Source: CAVTWH01 sp963738365 (lineage in GTDB: Bacteria > Actinomycetota > Actinomycetes > Mycobacteriales > Micromonosporaceae). From it: 64,000 bases of DNA. The DNA is taken from contig CAVTWH010000010.1 of NCBI GenBank assembly GCA_963738365.1, positions 186,001-250,000 of the forward strand, in the 5' to 3' direction. The position numbers and the translations under genes were made by a program. Below, piece by piece: positions 62,427 through 64,000 of this stretch. The stretch's first letter is position 1. Every line of letters begins with the position of its first letter. Under the pieces are notes generated by a model. It was not told the DNA's origin. It saw only the letters and a program-made list of their open reading frames with translations, and did not search any database.

Positions 62427-64000
62427 CGCAGCTCCGCCTCGTCGGCCCGGTTGACCCAGGCCGCGAAGGACTCGCCGTCGCTACGCTGCGCGGCGTACCG
62501 ACGGGCCAGGCGCTCGACGTAGTCGTTCAGGTCGGCCGCGGTGGTCTTGAGACCACGCAACTTGCGGCCGAAGTTGGCGCTGTCGCTGCGGACCATGGTC
62601 AGCGAGCCGCCCAGGTGTACCTGGAAGCCCTCCACCATCTGCCCGCCCGGACCGGGCACCAGCTGGCCCTTGAGCCCGATGTCGCCCACCTGGGTGCGCG
62701 CGCAGGCGTTCGGGCAGCCGTTGACGTTGACGGTGATGTCCACGTCCAGGTCGGCCAGCCGGCGCTCCATCTCGGTGACCAGGTCGGCCGCCCGGGCCTT
62801 GGTCTCCACGATGGCCAGCTTGCAGAACTCGATGCCGGTGCAGGCCATCGTGGCCCGCCGCCAGGCGACGGGTTGGTCTGCAGGCCGATCCCGGACAGCG
62901 CACTGGTCAGGTCGTCCGCCCGCTCCGGCGCGACGTCCAGCACGATCAGCTTCTGGTGCGCGGTCAGCCGGACCCGCCCGCTGCCGTGCGCCTCGACGAT
63001 GTCGGCGAGCTGGCTCAGCGTGGCGCCGCTGACCCGGCCGGCGACCGGGGCCACGCCGACGTAGAGCTTGCCGTCCTTCTGCTTGTGTACGCCCACGTGG
63101 TCGTACTCGCGCTCGGGCAGCGCCGGGGCCGGGCCGTCGATCAGCTTGCGGTGCAGGTATTCGGTCTCCAGGATGTCCCGGAACTTCGCCGGGCCCCAGT
63201 CGGCCACCAGGAACTTCAGCCGGGCCCGGCTGCGCAGCCGGCGGTACCCGTAGTCGCGGAAGATGCTGATCACGCCCAGCCAGACCTCGGCGACCTCGTC
63301 CAGCGGAATCCAGGCGCCGAGCCGCTTGGCCAGCATCGGGTTGGTGGACAGGCCGCCACCGACCCACAGGTCGAAGCCCGGGCCGTGCTCCGGGTGCACC
63401 GCGCCGACCAGGGCGATGTCGTTGGACTCGTACGGCAGGTCGGGCAGCCAGCCGATCGAGGTCTTGAACTTGCGGGGCAGGTTGGACAGCGACGGGTCGC
63501 CGATGTAGCGCTTCGGTGATCTCCCGGATCGCCGGGGTGGCGTCGATCACCTCGTCCTCGGCGATGCCGGCGAGCGGGCTGCCGAGGATCACCCGGGGCG
63601 AGTCACCGCAGGCCTCGGTGGTGGACAGGCCGACCGCCTCCAGCTCCCGCCAGATGGTCGGGCACGTCCTCGATCCGCGATCCAGTGCAGCTGGATGTTC
63701 TGCCGGTCGGTGATATCGGCGGTGTCCCGGCCGAAGCGCTGCGAGATGCTCGCGACGGTCCGCAGCTGGGCCAGGTCGAGCTGGCCACCGTCGATGCGGA
63801 CCCGGAGCATGAAGTACTCGTCGTCCAGCTCCTCCGGCTCCAGCACGGCGGTACGACCGCCGTCGATGCCGGGGCGGCGCTGGGTGTAGAGGCCGAACCA
63901 GCGGAACCGGCCGCGCAGGTCGGCCGGGTCGATGGAGGCGAAGCCCCGGTGGGCGTAGATGTTCTCGATCCGGGCCCGGACGTTGAGCGGGTTGTCGTCC
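62423..64000 (-). CDS. Ferredoxin-dependent sulfite/nitrite reductase, partial
   Basis: The C-terminal two thirds of a sirohaem enzyme run off the right edge. Motifs are HWIxRIEDVP, VVGGGLSTNP-type DLWVGGGLSTNP, RLTAHQKLIVLDV, ATMACTGIEFCKLAIVET and GCPNACARTQVGDIGLKGQ (Fe4S4-sirohaem cysteines). It is probably the assimilatory sulfite reductase because cysH follows. Shifts at about 62868, 63512, 63668 and 63690 break the frame; likely errors. Confidence 0.9.
   Translation of the reverse strand, partial: GRQPAQRPGPDREHLRPPGLRLHRPGRPARPVPLVRPLHPAPPRHRRRSYRRAGAGGAGRRVLHAPGPHRRWPARPGPAADRREHLAALRPGHRRYHRPAEHPAALDRGSRTCPTIWRELEAVGLSTTEACGDSPRVILGSPLAGIAEDEVIDATPAIREITEALHRRPVAVQPAPQVQDLDRLAARPAVRVQRHRPGRRGAPGARPGLRPVGRWRPVHQPDAGQAARRLDSAGRGRRGLAGRDQHLPRLRVPPAAQPGPAEVPGGRLGPGEVPGHPGDRIPAPQADRRPGPGAARARVRPRGRTQAEGRQALRRRGPGRRPGQRRHAEPARRHRRGARQRAGPADRAPEADRAGRRAGAGGRPDQCAVRDRPADQPVAWRRATMACTGIEFCKLAIVETKARAADLVTEMERRLADLDVDITVNVNGCPNACARTQVGDIGLKGQLVPGPGGQMVEGFQVHLGGSLTMVRSDSANFGRKLRGLKTTAADLNDYVERLARRYAAQRSDGESFAAWVNRADEAELR

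Overview
The window is very GC-rich DNA from an actinomycete, most likely a member of the Micromonosporaceae. This rests on codon use, frequent GTG starts, the ssrA-smpB-ftsX-ftsE-prfB block, a WhiB protein, the nickel SOD/SodX pair and CBM2 modules. The genus is not fixed by the sequence.

The left half (about 1-34 kb) is accessory. Positions 0.1-4.6 kb carry a P-loop protein, a TIM-barrel glycosidase-like gene divergent from a PadR regulator with a striking triple palindrome between them, a methyltransferase and an acetyltransferase. Positions 4.8-12.5 kb hold a tightly coupled minus-strand operon: TrpB-like protein, beta-RFAP-synthase-like C-ribosyltransferase, HemN-like radical SAM protein, PfkB kinase, TauD-type dioxygenase, thymidylate-kinase-like protein and a NadC-like phosphoribosyltransferase. 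I read it as an uncharacterised pathway to a ribosylated (possibly C-nucleoside) metabolite. After a decayed ISAs1 copy and a LuxR-type regulator, 14.3-25.7 kb contains two divergent operons. One has an ACP, an SDR, an adenylate-forming ligase, a transglutaminase-fold protein and a three-gene ABC exporter. The other has a free-standing condensation-domain protein, a nucleotidyltransferase, a helical protein, a second carrier protein and a FAAL-like ligase. This looks like a compact acyl/amide assembly system. Positions 25.8-34 kb are debris: a duplicated small gene flanking a toxin-antitoxin pair, fragments of IS256, IS630, IS1380 and a serine recombinase, tandem repeats, a secreted repeat protein and an ECF sigma/membrane-protein pair. 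It ends at a tRNA-Ala gene, a plausible island boundary.

The right half (34-64 kb) looks like core chromosome. It holds YqgE, an MTAP-like phosphorylase, a secreted lysozyme-like FG-GAP protein, a CBM2-tailed Ser/Thr kinase, an ArsR/AHSA1 pair with a 17-G tract before the start, tmRNA and SmpB, an M23 murein hydrolase with FtsX and FtsE, Rrf2, RF2, a GH4 glucosidase with a sugar kinase, a second kinase, a helicase-associated WYL-like protein, malic enzyme, Ni-SOD and its protease, a lipid kinase, WhiB, and an assimilatory sulfate-reduction operon running off the right edge.

At least eight conserved genes between 35 and 64 kb carry single-base, mostly +1, frameshifts (worst in malic enzyme), while the biosynthetic genes on the left are intact. 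I treat these as probable sequence errors rather than real inactivation and annotate the genes as whole.
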